Shown: positions 50,256 to 57,528 of the stretch, piece after piece | Position numbering within the stretch: the first letter of the stretch is position 1 | How the letters are laid out: every line of letters begins with the position of its first letter | Source of the DNA: Defluviitaleaceae bacterium | GTDB taxonomy: Bacteria > Bacillota > Clostridia > Lachnospirales > WRAX01 | DNA: 61,574 nucleotides | NCBI GenBank assembly: GCA_009784575.1 | Contig: WRBK01000011.1 | Span: forward strand, 1 to 61,574 | Direction of reading: 5' to 3' | Made by a program: the position numbers and the translations under genes | The notes under the pieces: generated by a model | What the model was told of the DNA's origin: nothing | What the model saw: only the letters and a program-made list of their open reading frames with translations | The model's database searches: none

Positions 50256-51008
50256 ATGGTGAATAGTGCTATCATACAAGAAAATGTTCTAGGCTTCCTT
50301 GCTGATGGCGAGCCTCGAAGCGTGCAAGAGATTAAAGCATATTTAACAAGTGTCAGTATTGTTGACTATTCCGAGAGGAAGTTTGCGGGGTCATTGCTTA
50401 CACTACAGCGCAACGGAAAAATAATGAAGCTCGATAGAGGAGTTTACTCTTTAGGTCAAAACAAAGCGGAGGATAAGATTATGAAAACGTGCTTCTTCGT
50501 CTCGCCCATAGGCAATGAAAATAGCGATATCAGAAAAAATGCTGACCAGCTTCTAAAATATATTATTGAACCTGCATGTCACAATTTTATCGTTGAACGC
50601 GTGGATCAAATGAATGATGCAGGTTCAATTACTCAAACAATCCTTGATAGTTTAGAAAATGCGGATTTGGTGATTGCAGATATAACTGGTCATAACCCAA
50701 ATGTTTTTTACGAAATGGGGTTTCGTCGGCGAACAGGCAAGCCTATAATTCACTTGAAAAGAAAGGGCGAATCAATACCTTTCGATGTTTCTGCTATCCG
50801 TACTTCGGAATATGATTTGGCTGATTTAGATAGTGTCGAATCCGTCAAAAATAGGCTCACAAAAATAGTTGAATCATTCTCTTTTGAAACAGAGGATAAC
50901 CAGTTGAAGGGGGTCAAAGATTCAATGACCCAATCTACATTGCCAATACTCTACGAAATTCTCGATTCAATCGAGGTTCTTCGTAACGAGGTTACTAATA
51001 ACAAATGA
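50256..51008 (+). CDS. winged-helix plus nucleoside 2-deoxyribosyltransferase-like protein
   Basis: The protein has 250 residues from ATG 50256, behind AGGGGGTG at 50242-50249. Residues 1-70 look like a winged-helix domain (VLGFLADGEPRSVQEIKAYL, then LTLQRNGKIMKLDRGVYSL). Residues 78-190 are a deoxyribosyltransferase-like fold (CFFVSPIGNENSDIRKNADQLL, then ADLVIADITGHNPNVFYEMGF). Such domains occur in stress and anti-phage proteins. After the TGA, the +1 frame stays open with coding-like sequence (TLQTVAKTMQSTQPQMSPEDAAMAQLIPAM) to TAA 51163-51165, so a frameshift near 51003 may have shortened it. Confidence 0.7.
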   Translation: MVNSAIIQENVLGFLADGEPRSVQEIKAYLTSVSIVDYSERKFAGSLLTLQRNGKIMKLDRGVYSLGQNKAEDKIMKTCFFVSPIGNENSDIRKNADQLLKYIIEPACHNFIVERVDQMNDAGSITQTILDSLENADLVIADITGHNPNVFYEMGFRRRTGKPIIHLKRKGESIPFDVSAIRTSEYDLADLDSVESVKNRLTKIVESFSFETEDNQLKGVKDSMTQSTLPILYEILDSIEVLRNEVTNNK

Positions 51009-51225
51009 TAGAACTCTGCAAACAGTTGCCAAAACAATGCAAAGCACTCAACCGCAGATGTCTCCCGAAGATGCCGCAATGGCGCAACTAATACCCGCAA
51101 TGATACAAAACCCAAAGTTGATGGAGCAAATGATTGAATTTAGCCAGAAAATGCCAGCTCAATAAAGCACCAAAAACCAAGGTGTTTAGGTAGAAATTAG
51201 TTGTATAGCTCAGGCGATTAGGTGT

Positions 51226-51413
51226 TGGAAGGGCTTGCTTTCTTCATGAAAGGAGGTATGCCCTATGTTATCTGATTACGAGGTATTATCCTTATTGATT
51301 CAGTTAGCAACTTTCATTGTTATCTACGTAAACGCAAACAATGAAAATAACCAGCCACCAAACGCGAGGTAAACTGGTTATTTCGTAAAGTTTAAAACCA
51401 AATAGCCCTTCCA
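51226..51413 (+). promoter_or_regulatory. long-range pairing in the holin-like toxin message
   Basis: TGGAAGGGCT (51226-51235) is complementary to AGCCCTTCCA (51404-51413), bracketing the small toxin gene. A local hairpin CTTTC-TTCAT-GAAAG (51238-51252) borders its ribosome site, and AATAACCAG/CTGGTTATT forms a 9-bp pair around the end of the gene. End-to-end pairing that hides the ribosome site is usual in type I toxin messages. Confidence 0.55.
51265..51372 (+). CDS. holin-like type I toxin, 35 residues
   Basis: ATG 51265 follows AAAGGAGG at 51249-51256. The peptide (MLSDYEVLSLLIQLATFIVI, then YVNANNENNQPPNAR) has one hydrophobic helix and a short polar tail, matching the putative holin-like toxin family (Hol_Tox, related to TxpA/BsrG). 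These small membrane peptides are controlled by an antisense RNA from the opposite strand. The antisense promoter is not clear to me. The gene is isolated between the deoxyribosyltransferase-fold gene and pcp. Confidence 0.7.
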   Translation: MLSDYEVLSLLIQLATFIVIYVNANNENNQPPNAR

Positions 51414-51434
51414 CGCTCAATCGTGGCTGAGCCG

Positions 51435-51462
51435 AAAGAGAGATGTTACAGCATCTCTCTTT
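51435..51462 (+). terminator. hairpin terminator of the toxin message
   Basis: AAAGAGAGATG (51435-51445) pairs with CATCTCTCTTT (51452-51462), an 11-bp stem with loop TTACAG. The flanks are moderately AT-rich. It could also stop a transcript coming from pcp on the other strand. Confidence 0.65.
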
Positions 51463-51521
51463 CATATTATTGCAATTATATCACAAAAATACACATCTTG
51501 CAAGTTAAATTGCGTATAAAC

Positions 51522-52160
51522 CTAATGCGTCTCCCCACCCTTTATCACAATATCACTCGAATTATCAATCGCAGCCTCAATAGCATACTCAAGCCCCTTA
51601 GCTATCGTCGCTATCGGCATACTAGGCGCATTATTTTTGGCGGCTTGCGCACAATCAAAAGGCACATGAATAAAGCCTCCACGGATATGCCTATGTTGAG
51701 TGTTTATCATATGTAACAGATGATACATGATATCATTGCAAACAAATGTGCCTGCCGTATAAGAAATAGCCGCGGGTATGCCATTTATTCGCATATTCTC
51801 TACCATTGCCTTGATTGGCAGATTAGTAAAATACGCCGCTGGCGCATCTTTTATAATGGTTTCATCCGTCGGCATATTTCCCGCATTATCAGCGATTCTT
51901 GCATCTACGTGATTTATCGCAACTTTTTCTATGCTTATGTTTGGTCGCCCACCTGCTTGCCCCACGCAAATCACCACATCTGGCTTGCAGTCAGCAATTT
52001 TATCAACCAATATTTCGGCGCATTTGCCAAAGACTACTGGCAATTCCATCGTTAGTATCTCCGCTTCTTGCAATTTTTGCGGCAGTAGCTTTACCGCCTC
52101 ATATGATGGATTAATTTCTTCGCCGCCAAAAGGTTCAAAACCCGTAATTAGAATTTTCAT
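51522..52160 (-). CDS. pcp: pyrrolidone-carboxylate peptidase
   Basis: The protein has 212 residues from ATG 52160 (GGGGA five bases upstream; an ATG five codons earlier has no site). It removes N-terminal pyroglutamate from peptides. ILITGFEPFGGEEINPS, the catalytic Cys in AGTFVCNDIMY and the His in GGFIHVPF are present; PVVFGKCAEILVDKI lies before the Glu region. It is cytosolic. It fits an amino-acid-fermenting lifestyle. Its start lies a short distance after the hydrolase gene on the same strand. Confidence 0.93.
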   Translation of the reverse strand: MKILITGFEPFGGEEINPSYEAVKLLPQKLQEAEILTMELPVVFGKCAEILVDKIADCKPDVVICVGQAGGRPNISIEKVAINHVDARIADNAGNMPTDETIIKDAPAAYFTNLPIKAMVENMRINGIPAAISYTAGTFVCNDIMYHLLHMINTQHRHIRGGFIHVPFDCAQAAKNNAPSMPIATIAKGLEYAIEAAIDNSSDIVIKGGETH

Positions 52161-52182
52161 ATTTTCCCCATTCATAACGTTA

Positions 52183-53049
52183 CTACTTCACCAATTCTTT
52201 CCGCAAAGCTGACACAAACCCCTCAAAATCATCTGTCATGGGCGAATGTCCCCAGCTTCCAAAAGCAACAAGGCTCGCTTTGCCCGCCATATCCTCATGC
52301 GATTTTTGCGCCCAAGTTAGCGGCACAACAAAATCTTTTTCTCCCTGCAGCATCGCCACAGGACATTTTAGCTCATCCAATCTCTTGGTCATATCAAATG
52401 TCATCAGCGAATAGTTCATATCCACCAAGCAACGCTCTTTCAGCATTGCATCAATATATAACTCATAGTCCACTTCGGGCGGTTTTGCCATATTATATAT
52501 GCCCATATCCCAAACCATACGCATAAAATCACGGTTGCCCGCCGCAAAGGCCGCAAGCACGGGGGCAACTTGCACGGGGTCTGCGGCTATATCTTCTTTC
52601 GTCTTCAAAGGCTCAGTAAATATAGGCGCACCCGCCGCATCTTTTTTAAACATAGGAAAGCCTGTAATAGGTACAGAGCCTATTGTTATCACTTTTTCTA
52701 CAAGCTCTGGGTACAATGCAGCAAGCTCCAAAGCCACGCCGCCCCCAGCAGACCAGCCCACCACCACAAATTTCTGCATACCAAGCGCATCAGCCAATTC
52801 GCTTAAATCCTGAGCTATTTCCTTTAGTGAGCTAAATTCATTGTTATACGAGCTATCACCAAATCCGCGCATGTCTACAGCATAAACAGTAAAATCCTTT
52901 TCCAAATCCTCCATGGTCGTTTGCCAATGCACAGAAGACGACATATTGCCATGTATCAGCAAAACCGCCTTATCTCCCGTTCCTGCCTTCCTGTAGGCTA
53001 TAGTTTCGCCCCTCGGAATATTTATTGTATCAACTGGATAACACTTCAT
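52183..53049 (-). CDS. alpha/beta hydrolase
   Basis: The protein has 288 residues and a complete catalytic pattern: oxyanion region LLIHGNMSSS, nucleophile GWSAGGG near residue 100, and C-terminal GEKDFVVP and GSWGHSP supplying Asp and His. It belongs to the general esterase/haloperoxidase-like group; the substrate is unknown. It is likely co-transcribed with pcp and diverges from pyrK. Confidence 0.85.
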   Translation of the reverse strand: MKCYPVDTINIPRGETIAYRKAGTGDKAVLLIHGNMSSSVHWQTTMEDLEKDFTVYAVDMRGFGDSSYNNEFSSLKEIAQDLSELADALGMQKFVVVGWSAGGGVALELAALYPELVEKVITIGSVPITGFPMFKKDAAGAPIFTEPLKTKEDIAADPVQVAPVLAAFAAGNRDFMRMVWDMGIYNMAKPPEVDYELYIDAMLKERCLVDMNYSLMTFDMTKRLDELKCPVAMLQGEKDFVVPLTWAQKSHEDMAGKASLVAFGSWGHSPMTDDFEGFVSALRKELVK

Positions 53050-53098
53050 GCGGACACCTCCATGTTTTTACCAACAATATAACATATACACGCACCAC

Positions 53099-53127
53099 TT
53101 GCAAGGATAATTTCTATATGGTACACT
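53099..53127 (+). promoter_or_regulatory. promoter of pyrKD
   Basis: TTGCAA at 53099-53104, a 17-base spacer and TACACT at 53122-53127 lie about 40 bases before pyrK. Confidence 0.6.
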
Positions 53128-53168
53128 ATATTTAGGATGAAAATTGTCGTTTTTTAAGGGGTGGTTTC

Positions 53169-53954
53169 ATGAAAAAGGTTATAAACGCCGAAGTTATAGA
53201 AAACAAGCAAATCCTGCATGATGTCTACGACTTGTACTTAAATGTCGGGCGCGAGCAAGCCGCAAAAGTTGTTGCGGGGCAGTTTTTGGGCATATATACA
53301 AGTTCTGATGCTATGCTATTGCCTCGTCCGCTCTCTATCTGCGAGGCGGATGCTGCCAGCGGCATTTTGCGCGTGGTTTATCGTGTAGTGGGCGGCGGCA
53401 CAGAAAATATTGCAAATGCTAAATTTGGTGATTTTTTGCGAATTATTGGACCCTTGGGCAATGGATATACAATAGACAACAATGTTCTTAGCTTTGCTAT
53501 AGTGGGCGGCGGGCTTGGTGTGCCACCGCTTTTGGAGCTATCAAAAAGAGTGCGCAGGGCTGTACCAAATGCTAAAATCGCCGTATTTCTCGGCTTTCGC
53601 AACAAATCTCAAATAATTTTGGCAGATGATTTTGAAAAATACGCAGATAGCGTGGCTATTTGTACAGATGACGGCAGCCATGGCTTCCATGGCACTGTGC
53701 TTGCGGCTATGCAGCTTAGGTCTGTTTTTGATATGGCTTTTGGTTGCGGCCCAAAGCCTATGCTTCGTGCTTTAGCGCGATATTCTGCACAGTCCGAAAC
53801 GCCTTGCTACGTGTCCTTAGAGGAGCATATGGCATGTTGCATAGGCACTTGTCTCGCTTGTGCCGTTAAGGTACAGGATGGCGATGAATATGTCAATAAA
53901 CGCGCTTGCTATGATGGTCCTGTATTTGGTGCAAAGGAGGTGGCATGGGAATGA
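53169..53954 (+). CDS. pyrK: dihydroorotate dehydrogenase electron transfer subunit
   Basis: The protein has 261 residues: an FAD domain with RPLSICEAD, an NAD-binding part (FAIVGGGLGVPPL), and a 2Fe-2S cluster region CCIGTCLACAVK then a distant Cys in NKRAC. With PyrD it forms the NAD-dependent class IB dihydroorotate dehydrogenase. It overlaps pyrD by ten bases. Confidence 0.95.
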   Translation: MKKVINAEVIENKQILHDVYDLYLNVGREQAAKVVAGQFLGIYTSSDAMLLPRPLSICEADAASGILRVVYRVVGGGTENIANAKFGDFLRIIGPLGNGYTIDNNVLSFAIVGGGLGVPPLLELSKRVRRAVPNAKIAVFLGFRNKSQIILADDFEKYADSVAICTDDGSHGFHGTVLAAMQLRSVFDMAFGCGPKPMLRALARYSAQSETPCYVSLEEHMACCIGTCLACAVKVQDGDEYVNKRACYDGPVFGAKEVAWE

Positions 53955-54856
53955 ATTTATCCGTAAAAATTGCTGGCAAAACATGGAGAAATCCCGTAAC
54001 AACAGCATCTGGCACTTTTGGTAGCGGCAAAGAATATGCCGAATATATCGACATCAACCGTCTTGGAGCTATCACTACAAAGGGCGTAGCCCCTATACCA
54101 TGGGCAGGAAACCGCACACCACGCGTAGCAGAGAGCTATGGCAGTATGCTTAATTCCATAGGTCTACAAAACCCTGGTGTAGAGCAATTTATCAAAAACG
54201 ATATGGATTTTTTCCGCGATATAGAGCCTCTGGTCATTGTAAATGTATGCGGGCATAAAATTGAGGATTACTGCCATGTAGCCGAACGTTTATCAGAAGA
54301 AGATGGCATAGACATGCTAGAGCTAAATGTCTCCTGCCCTAATGTAACAGAAGGCGGCGTGCAGTTCGGTACGAATTGGAAACTAACAGAGCAGGTGGTG
54401 CAAGAGGTCCGCAAAGTTACCAGCTTGCCGCTTATAGTAAAACTTACCCCCAATGTAACAGACATTGAGGTAATAGCCAAAGCAGCCGAAAGCGCGGGAG
54501 CAGATGCCCTATCCATGATAAACACCCTATTCGGTATGCGCATAGACATAAACAGCCGCCGCCCTGTGCTTGGTAATATATTTGGCGGTGTTTCTGGCCC
54601 TGCCGTAAAGCCTATAGCCCTACGCTGTGTTTATCAAGTAGCCAGATGTGTCAAAATACCCATCATAGGCATGGGCGGCATAACAACAGGCGAAGATGCC
54701 ATAGAATTTATGATGGCGGGAGCTACGGCCATAGCCGTAGGTACAGCAAATTTTGCCAACCCTTGGGCAACCATCGATGTGCTTGAAGGCATGGGTAAAT
54801 TTATGGAGAAAAACAATATTTCGGATATTAATAGTATTATTGGGGCGGCTTTGTAA
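53945..54856 (+). CDS. pyrD: dihydroorotate dehydrogenase, catalytic subunit (class 1B)
   Basis: The protein has 303 residues (a second ATG at 53951 is equally possible relative to AAGGAGG). NPVTTASGTFGSGKEYAEY, the active-site Cys in LELNVSCPNV and GMGGITTGEDAIEFMMAGA are typical. It oxidises dihydroorotate to orotate with PyrK. The next gene begins two bases after its stop. Confidence 0.95.
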   Translation: MGMNLSVKIAGKTWRNPVTTASGTFGSGKEYAEYIDINRLGAITTKGVAPIPWAGNRTPRVAESYGSMLNSIGLQNPGVEQFIKNDMDFFRDIEPLVIVNVCGHKIEDYCHVAERLSEEDGIDMLELNVSCPNVTEGGVQFGTNWKLTEQVVQEVRKVTSLPLIVKLTPNVTDIEVIAKAAESAGADALSMINTLFGMRIDINSRRPVLGNIFGGVSGPAVKPIALRCVYQVARCVKIPIIGMGGITTGEDAIEFMMAGATAIAVGTANFANPWATIDVLEGMGKFMEKNNISDINSIIGAAL

Positions 54857-54857
54857 T

Positions 54858-55628
54858 ATGGGGGATGACGTAAAAAGCATAATTACCAAAATCGCTATGG
54901 CATCCCTTTTAATGATTTTAACTGCATTTGATAGTCAGGTCGCATATGAGCCAGAAGCGAAAGAAGCTACTGTTTTTGTTACAATAATGCGTATACATGA
55001 GGATATGCCAGAGTTTACATTTTACCGCAAAATCGGCGAGCCCACATTAACTTCGTACCCTCCTTCGCCTAGGGATTTTGACCACGTGAAAAACCATATC
55101 GTCATTACAATAGTTGATGAAAATGGGGATATAGTGCAAGAAATAGATGACATAACTCAGGGTGGTCATGGTGATTGGATGACGGCAGATTGGGATGCTT
55201 TTGATATACAGTTTGACGATTTTAATTTTGATGGATACATGGACATGTGGCTGATTTATGCTGTAAACCCTGGTACAGCAGGGGGTATGTGGGCGCATTT
55301 TTGGCTATGGGATATAGATGCGGGTCAATTTGTGCAAGATGAACAGTTAAGCGCGATAAGCAATATGGCTTGGCTTAGGGTAAATCAAAAAACCCAACAA
55401 GTCGAAGTATCCTCACGCGGGGGCGGTGCAGGCCCTTGGATAACTTCATATTATAAGTACAGAAACGGAGAATTTGTCTTGGCCGCAAACGCGCTCACAG
55501 AATGGATATTTAGAGATTTTGTGCCATCATATAAGTGTATTCATCAATGTAAATTCTTTCTTCCGACACATCCTCCCTTTCGCTCCACCGAATATCCAAA
55601 AAGTGCATCATACCCCATAGCTCTATAA
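54858..55628 (+). CDS. putative exported protein cut at the conjugative-element boundary
   Basis: The protein has 256 residues from ATG 54858. An N-terminal hydrophobic segment (about 10-26) is followed by a domain with FDDFNFDGYMDMWLIYAVNPGTAGGMWAHFWLWD, similar in pattern to the XAC2610-like/FG-GAP-type proteins with calcium-loop DxNxDGxxD. The last 35-40 residues, from about 55510, overlap tail to tail with an element gene on the other strand and do not look native. The original C-terminus was probably replaced when the element fragment joined. Confidence 0.55.
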   Translation: MGDDVKSIITKIAMASLLMILTAFDSQVAYEPEAKEATVFVTIMRIHEDMPEFTFYRKIGEPTLTSYPPSPRDFDHVKNHIVITIVDENGDIVQEIDDITQGGHGDWMTADWDAFDIQFDDFNFDGYMDMWLIYAVNPGTAGGMWAHFWLWDIDAGQFVQDEQLSAISNMAWLRVNQKTQQVEVSSRGGGAGPWITSYYKYRNGEFVLAANALTEWIFRDFVPSYKCIHQCKFFLPTHPPFRSTEYPKSASYPIAL

Positions 55629-57486
55629 CATCATCTTCAACATTTCGGTTGGATGTGGTTTGCCAGTCTTGGTCATGCAAAACCATAAATAATGCAAAGT
55701 GATGGGTGATATTCGTTCGTAATCTAATGTCGGGATATGGTCGCGTGAGGTCTATGATGAAATTGACTTCATCAGCATTATGTTGAGCATAGGAGATATT
55801 AGCATTCACCCCATCGTCCAATTCGCGAATTAATTGTGCATATGATAACAAATCCTCTGGTTCTGCGTTGGGTGAACTTGATGAGAATACCCAAACCAAG
55901 AGCAACACAATTGCAATCACAACTACAACAACTGCGGCAAATATAGCAGCAGTAACGCCTATAACACCTGCTATCGCAACACCTATGGCCTTTATTGCTT
56001 TCACAGCCACACCAACAATTACCTTTGCCGCCTTTACAGCTATCTTTCCTACTACAACAGCTAATTTTGCAATCTTTATCAATTTCACTGCCTTGATTGT
56101 AAGCTTAACAACAACGACAACGCCTTTTACAGTTCTTTTCGCAATCCTCACTGTGGTTTTTGTGGTTTTAGCAGATTTAGCAACTGTTTTGCCAACGATG
56201 ACAGCAGAACCCATAACAGACGAAACAGGGGCATAAACTTCCTTTATATCTTTTGGTATATAACCTTTGAAGTTATTGCCTAATTCAGTTACAATGACTT
56301 TCGGAGCTTTGTGAGGCGCAAGAAGGGTACTTTTGCTTATCTTCAAAATGCTCATAACAGGGGCATATGCATCTCGTGCATCTTTTGTAAGACCTGACCC
56401 TATTGCATTACCTGCGCTGGTTAATGAGCTGTTTGTCACCTTAGCTCCTGTAGCAACTAATTTCACTGTCCCTTTGGCGGTTGCGCCAGCAATCCTCTTG
56501 AATTTACCACCTTTGTTAGCCTTATCATCATCATTGTCTAGTTTGATAGTTTTTTCTTGAGGGAAATTAGGGGATTTCCCAAGCGAACCAATAGCAACTG
56601 AAAATCTCTTTGGGTCTTGTGCTGTATTCAATGAATCTGATGAGTTTGGCTTTTTAAGTTTTAATTTTTTGTTGGTCAAGAACCTGTTGTGCAATATGTT
56701 TGATTTATTTTTTGCAGGTTTTGTCTCTTTGTTTTTAGGGCTATCAGTAACACTTCGAGGAGCGGAGGATGATTTTTTGCTTTGAGCAGATTCTGCTAAA
56801 GATTCTTTTTGGTTATCACCCTTATTCACCTTTTTAGAGATTTTGGAAAGTACTTTGTCGCCGCCCTGTAATAAAAGTTCTGCCGCTACTACAAGACCTT
56901 CTGCACCTTTAGTAGCGGCATCGGCAGAGCAGACGATATCACGCACTCTTTTGGTACTTTTTTCTATGCCTTCAACAGGATTTATGTTGGTTAAGTCCGT
57001 TTCTAGGCTTTGGTCTGGGAACGATTGGTTGATAGCAACGACAGCGGCAGTTGCTAGGGTGTAATTCTCCTCCTTGCTACGCCGCCGCTTGCGTTTTTTT
57101 GCTTTCTTTTTTCGTAGATAAGAAATCTTAGCCGCTTTAGAAACAGGCTCATTTTTGTGATTTTTTTGCTTTGTCCCTCTATTTACGTTTTTTGTAGTCT
57201 GCTTGGCATCTTTTAAATCTTTTAGATTGGCAGTAGCCTCAGCGGAAAAATCCTCTGAGGCTACTCTTTTCTTACCTTTTCTAGCAAGGTCTTTCTCTCT
57301 ATCTTTCTTGTGCTTTTCATTGCCCTTATGACTACTACGGTTTTTGGACTTGCTACGAATATTGCCTTGATTGCCTCCATCTCTATGCAGTGAAGATGCA
57401 GAGTTTCCAGAAAGGCTATAAAAAGGAGATTGATTTCCTTGACCGTGCTTACCCTTGCGGTTATCTGACCGCCTCCTCAAAGCCAT
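55510..57486 (-). CDS. CD1108-like conjugative-element protein, probably truncated at its C-terminus
   Basis: The protein has 658 residues, with a Lys/Arg/Ser-rich N-terminal third followed by KTVAKSAKTTKTTVRIAKRT and repeated Lys/Ala/Val-rich helices. A membrane segment lies near residues 525-550 (AIFAAVVVVVIAIVLLLVWVF). About 100 extracytoplasmic residues follow. This matches the CD1108 family of Tn1549-like elements, which usually continue into a cell-wall hydrolase domain; none is present. It lies 42 bases after virB4, the normal order. The junction is around 55510-55530. Confidence 0.65.
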   Translation of the reverse strand: MALRRRSDNRKGKHGQGNQSPFYSLSGNSASSLHRDGGNQGNIRSKSKNRSSHKGNEKHKKDREKDLARKGKKRVASEDFSAEATANLKDLKDAKQTTKNVNRGTKQKNHKNEPVSKAAKISYLRKKKAKKRKRRRSKEENYTLATAAVVAINQSFPDQSLETDLTNINPVEGIEKSTKRVRDIVCSADAATKGAEGLVVAAELLLQGGDKVLSKISKKVNKGDNQKESLAESAQSKKSSSAPRSVTDSPKNKETKPAKNKSNILHNRFLTNKKLKLKKPNSSDSLNTAQDPKRFSVAIGSLGKSPNFPQEKTIKLDNDDDKANKGGKFKRIAGATAKGTVKLVATGAKVTNSSLTSAGNAIGSGLTKDARDAYAPVMSILKISKSTLLAPHKAPKVIVTELGNNFKGYIPKDIKEVYAPVSSVMGSAVIVGKTVAKSAKTTKTTVRIAKRTVKGVVVVVKLTIKAVKLIKIAKLAVVVGKIAVKAAKVIVGVAVKAIKAIGVAIAGVIGVTAAIFAAVVVVVIAIVLLLVWVFSSSSPNAEPEDLLSYAQLIRELDDGVNANISYAQHNADEVNFIIDLTRPYPDIRLRTNITHHFALFMVLHDQDWQTTSNRNVEDDVIELWGMMHFLDIRWSEREDVSEERIYIDEYTYMMAQNL

Positions 57487-57528
57487 GACATCCCTCCTAA
57501 TTTGCCCCTGTCAACTCTAGTTGCTTTG

